A stretch of 7,208 nucleotides of DNA from CAIOSQ01 sp044359885. GTDB lineage: Bacteria > Pseudomonadota > Alphaproteobacteria > CACIAM-22H2. The stretch is taken from contig JBIKLI010000229.1 in assembly GCA_044359885.1 (NCBI GenBank), forward strand, positions 1-7,208, in the 5' to 3' direction. Below the pieces are notes generated by a model that was not told where the DNA came from, searched no databases, and saw nothing but the letters and a program-made list of their open reading frames with translations. Positions 4,841 through 7,208 of this stretch are shown in pieces (positions within the stretch are counted from its first letter, which is position 1; every line of letters begins with the position of its first letter). The position numbers and the translations under genes were made by a program.

Positions 4841-6043
4841 ATGAAGATTACCGCAGTCGAGACGATCCAACTCGAGGAATTTCCGAACCTGATCTGGCTG
4901 CATCTCCACACCGACGAGGGGATCGTGGGGCTGGGCGAGAGCTTCTTCGGCACCGACATGACCGCGGCCTATCTGCACGGCACCGCGGCGCCGCTTCTCA
5001 TCGGCCGCAACCCTCTGGAGATCGACCGCATCAGCCACACGCTGCGCGGGCATTATCTCGGCTTCGCCGGGCCAGGCGCGGAGATGCGCGGCGCCTCGGC
5101 GGTCGACATCGCGCTCTGGGACATCTTCGGCCAGTCGGTCGGCCATCCGATCCATCAGATGCTGGGCGGCCTCAGCCGCGAGACGATCCGGATCTACAAC
5201 ACCTGCGCGGGGTACCGCTATGTGAGATCGAGCAAGGGTCAGCTGACCGACAATTTCGGGCTCGCCAGCCAGGCCGGCCCCTACGAGGATCTCGACGCGT
5301 TCCTGAACCGGGCCGACGAACTCGCCCATTCTCTGCTGGAGCAGGGCATCACGGCGATGAAGATCTGGCCGTTCGACTACGCGGCCGAGGCGACCAACGG
5401 CTGCTATCTCGGGGCCGAGAATCTGGCGCGGGCGATCGCGCCCTTCGAGAAGATCCGCAGGGCGGTCGGCAACCGCATGGACGTGATGCTGGAGATGCAT
5501 TCGCTGTGGAACCTGACCGGCGCCAAGCAGGTCTTCCGCGCGGTCGAGCCCTTCGATCCCTTCTGGTTCGAGGATCCCGTCAAGATGAACAATCTCGACG
5601 CCGTGGCCGAACTGGCGCAATTCACCCGCGTGCCGATCACCGCCAGCGAGACGCTGGCGACGCGTTTCGCGTTCCGCGAGCTGATGGCGAAGAAGGCGGC
5701 GGGGGTCGTCATGCTCGACCTCGCCTGGTGCGGCGGGCTGAGCGAAGCGAAGAAGATCGCGACGATGGCCGAGGCCCATCATCTTCCGGTCGCCCCGCAT
5801 GACTGCACCGGGCCCGTCACCCTGATCGCCTCGATCCACCTGTCGATGAACTGTCCCAACGCGCTGATCCAGGAGACGGTGCGCGCCTACTACACGGGCT
5901 GGTACAAGGAACTGGTCACCGACCTTCCGCGCATCGAGCGCGGCCATGTCCACCCGATGACCAAGCCCGGGCTCGGCACGCGTCTGCTGCCCGACATCGG
6001 GCGGCGAAAGGACGCGGTCGTCCGTCGGACCGATACGGTCTGA
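4841..6043 (+). CDS. Second enolase-superfamily (mandelate racemase-like) protein, galactonate-dehydratase-like active site
   Basis: This 400-residue protein has the capping domain plus barrel architecture. The proposed metal ligands are Glu218 (MLEMHSLW), Glu244 (WFEDP) and Glu270 (ASETL). His220, two residues after the first ligand, and His320 (PHDCTGP) match the two-histidine arrangement of D-galactonate and D-mannonate dehydratases (DxH and PH...P). The first ligand here is Glu, where those families have Asp. Lys174 (AMKIWPF) closes the second barrel strand, and Glu345 (IQE) is in the late-strand position. Hence probably an Mg2+-dependent acid-sugar dehydratase or cycloisomerase in the cytoplasm. 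It differs clearly from the divergent neighbour (different active-site residues and loops), so the two are not recent duplicates and likely act on different substrates or steps. The precise substrate is unknown. It ends 10 bp from the convergent phosphatase stop, with no visible terminator between. Confidence 0.88.
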   Translation: MKITAVETIQLEEFPNLIWLHLHTDEGIVGLGESFFGTDMTAAYLHGTAAPLLIGRNPLEIDRISHTLRGHYLGFAGPGAEMRGASAVDIALWDIFGQSVGHPIHQMLGGLSRETIRIYNTCAGYRYVRSSKGQLTDNFGLASQAGPYEDLDAFLNRADELAHSLLEQGITAMKIWPFDYAAEATNGCYLGAENLARAIAPFEKIRRAVGNRMDVMLEMHSLWNLTGAKQVFRAVEPFDPFWFEDPVKMNNLDAVAELAQFTRVPITASETLATRFAFRELMAKKAAGVVMLDLAWCGGLSEAKKIATMAEAHHLPVAPHDCTGPVTLIASIHLSMNCPNALIQETVRAYYTGWYKELVTDLPRIERGHVHPMTKPGLGTRLLPDIGRRKDAVVRRTDTV

Positions 6044-6053
6044 TCGCCTCGCC

Positions 6054-7118
6054 TCAGGGCGCGCGCAGCGCGGCGATGTCGAGCGTCAGCCGCTGCCGCG
6101 CCTCGCCGCGATGGTCACGCAGGGCGAACGTGGTCCGTCCGGCGGGCCAGTCGATCTCGATGGTGCCGAAATTGATCTCGCCCAGCGTGTCGCCCAGGCG
6201 GTTGGGGCCGGGCTCGTCCGAGCGGTAGGATTTCGTCAGCCCGCTCGACGTCATCTCGTGAAGCGGATACGGCGCGCCGGAGTCCTGGCGGTAGAACGCG
6301 CCGAGATGCCGGTCGCCGGACAGGAAGACGACACCTGCCGCGCGCGTCCCTGCGACGAGGCCGAGGAGGCGTTCGCGTTCGCGCGGCAGATTGCCCCAGC
6401 GCTCCCATCCATGGCCGTCGGCGAGCACCTGGATCGAGGACACGATCAGCCTCAGCTCGGCCGGGCGGCGAAGCTGCTCATCGAGCCATCCCCATTGCGC
6501 GTCGCCCAGCATCGTCTTGGCGGGATCGTCGTCGGGGACATAGCGCTCGCGGCCGGGGGCGCCGAAGCGGTCGGTCCGTCGCAGCTTCGAGCGGAACCAT
6601 CGCGTGTCGAGCAGCACGATCTGGGTGCGCCGTCCCGGCGGCCCGAAGACCGCGGCATGGTGCAGGCCGTCGCGCTGCCGGCGCGGATCGTCCGCGGCGA
6701 CGCGCCAGAACGCGCAGAACAGGTCCTTGCTCTGCTGCTTCCACGGAAACTCGGCGCCGGCATCGTTGCGGCCGTAGTCGTGGTCGTCCCAGATCGCCAG
6801 CATCGGCACGTCGCGCTTCATGCGCGCGAAGCCCGGATTGGCGTCCGCCTTCTCGTAGGCGGCGCGCAGTTCGCGAAGCGCCGGCGCGCGCGCATCGCCG
6901 TAGACGTTGTCGCCGCCCATCACCATCAGTCCGGGTCGCCAGGCGTGGATCGCGTCCCAGATGCGCTGGTCCTCGTCCTGATGGCAGCACGAGCCGAAGG
7001 CGATGCGCGTCAGCGGGGCCGCCGGCGCCGCCGCGCGGGCGGCCACCGCCGCCAGCGGACTGGCCAGGGCGGTCGCGAGAAGGGTACGGCGACGCGGCGC
7101 GATTCGGGGCCGTTGCAT
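6054..7118 (-). CDS. PhoD-like metallophosphatase/phosphodiesterase with Tat signal
   Basis: This 354-residue protein belongs to the alkaline phosphatase D-like metallophosphatase family. Diagnostic segments in order are FGSC (41-44), GGDNVYGD (68-75), WDDHDYGRND (110-119), LDTR (170-173) and SGDRHLG (267-273). They carry the Asp, Asn and His metal ligands expected for a binuclear centre. The N-terminus APRRRTLLATALASPLAAVAARA has a twin-arginine motif, a hydrophobic core and an Ala-x-Ala cleavage site near residue 29, so export to the periplasm by Tat is likely, as for PhoD. Hydrolysis of phosphate mono- or diesters is inferred from the family; the substrate is unknown. I chose the ATG at 7118 because it places the RR motif normally. 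The alternative upstream TTG (7178) would bury it behind a charged leader, but the Shine-Dalgarno before 7118 is poor. No PHO-box-like site is evident, and the gene has no obvious functional link to the sugar-acid genes. Confidence 0.9.
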   Translation of the reverse strand: MQRPRIAPRRRTLLATALASPLAAVAARAAAPAAPLTRIAFGSCCHQDEDQRIWDAIHAWRPGLMVMGGDNVYGDARAPALRELRAAYEKADANPGFARMKRDVPMLAIWDDHDYGRNDAGAEFPWKQQSKDLFCAFWRVAADDPRRQRDGLHHAAVFGPPGRRTQIVLLDTRWFRSKLRRTDRFGAPGRERYVPDDDPAKTMLGDAQWGWLDEQLRRPAELRLIVSSIQVLADGHGWERWGNLPRERERLLGLVAGTRAAGVVFLSGDRHLGAFYRQDSGAPYPLHEMTSSGLTKSYRSDEPGPNRLGDTLGEINFGTIEIDWPAGRTTFALRDHRGEARQRLTLDIAALRAP

Positions 7119-7191
7119 GCGGCAAGCTTCGCAGGCGGCCGCGCGCCGCGCTAGTCTGCTTCCGGCAAGACCGTCCAACCGGGAGAAGCCA
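7119..7191. promoter_or_regulatory. Divergent intergenic region with possible rightward promoter
   Basis: This 73-bp gap separates the phosphatase gene from a rightward gene. TAGTCT (7152-7157) in the context GCTAGTCTGC is a plausible -10 box for the plus strand, with TTCGCA (7128-7133) 18 bp upstream as a weak -35. The following ~35 bp to the start codon would be a normal leader. The leftward promoter is not evident. Confidence 0.3.
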
Positions 7192-7208
7192 ATGCCGAAG
7201 CCGACCGC
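7192..7208 (+). CDS. Start of a rightward gene, cut by window edge
   Basis: An ATG at 7192 reads MPKPT before the window ends. GGGAGAAG (7181-7188) supplies a good Shine-Dalgarno, with GGAG 6 nt before the ATG. Divergent placement from the phosphatase gene supports a genuine start. Nothing can be said about the product. Confidence 0.45.

Noticed and set aside
4574..5953. 459-codon minus-strand open frame opposite the second enolase-superfamily gene
   Set aside because: It overlaps two well-supported genes, lacks a family signature, and has the composition of a high-GC antisense shadow.
6111..7154. 347-codon plus-strand open frame opposite the phosphatase gene
   Set aside because: The phosphatase motifs on the minus strand are unambiguous, and this frame shows no domain or credible ribosome site.
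1..7208. CRISPR array, tRNA/rRNA genes, prophage, toxin-antitoxin or defence genes
   Set aside because: I found no regularly spaced repeats, no RNA-gene signature and no proteins of these classes on either strand.

Overview
The window is high-GC DNA (roughly two-thirds G+C by eye), densely coded, with Shine-Dalgarno starts. The IS21/IS3-type insertion-sequence debris and the style of the catabolic enzymes suggest a proteobacterium, most likely an alphaproteobacterium. This is inference; no rRNA or other lineage marker is present.

Layout. (1) Positions 2-367 hold the 3' part of a DUF2141 secreted-protein gene, closed by a clear Rho-independent terminator with a GCAA tetraloop (382-405). (2) An AT-richer gap with a 13-bp inverted repeat leads into a plus-strand unit: a classical short-chain dehydrogenase/reductase (466-1281) and a 68-residue putative membrane protein (1329-1535). 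(3) Positions 1536-2115 contain no intact gene. They hold a degraded, apparently hybrid insertion sequence: an IS21-like right end, an internally deleted istB fragment joined in frame to what looks like the first ~15 codons of an IS3-type orfA, and an IS3-like left end. A second end-like repeat and an 11-bp-stem hairpin follow. (4) Positions 2116-6043 form a carbohydrate-acid catabolic locus. A minus-strand pair encodes an enolase-superfamily (mandelate racemase/muconate lactonizing) protein (4778-3591) and an aldehyde dehydrogenase of the alpha-ketoglutarate-semialdehyde type (3555-2116). A second, distantly related enolase-superfamily protein (4841-6043) is transcribed divergently from a gap of only 62 bp. 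(5) A Tat-exported PhoD-like phosphatase/phosphodiesterase (7118-6054) converges on it with 10 bp between stop codons. The first five codons of a divergent gene end the window.

Working together: the two enolase-superfamily proteins and the aldehyde dehydrogenase fit a non-phosphorylative sugar-acid route. In such a route dehydratases make 2-keto-3-deoxy acids, and an aldehyde dehydrogenase finally oxidises alpha-ketoglutarate semialdehyde to alpha-ketoglutarate. The intermediate second dehydratase, transporter and regulator are not in the window, so substrate and pathway are unproven. I see no phage, CRISPR, toxin-antitoxin or defence system. The least ordinary items are the hybrid IS scar and the paired divergent enolase-superfamily enzymes with non-standard active-site residues.
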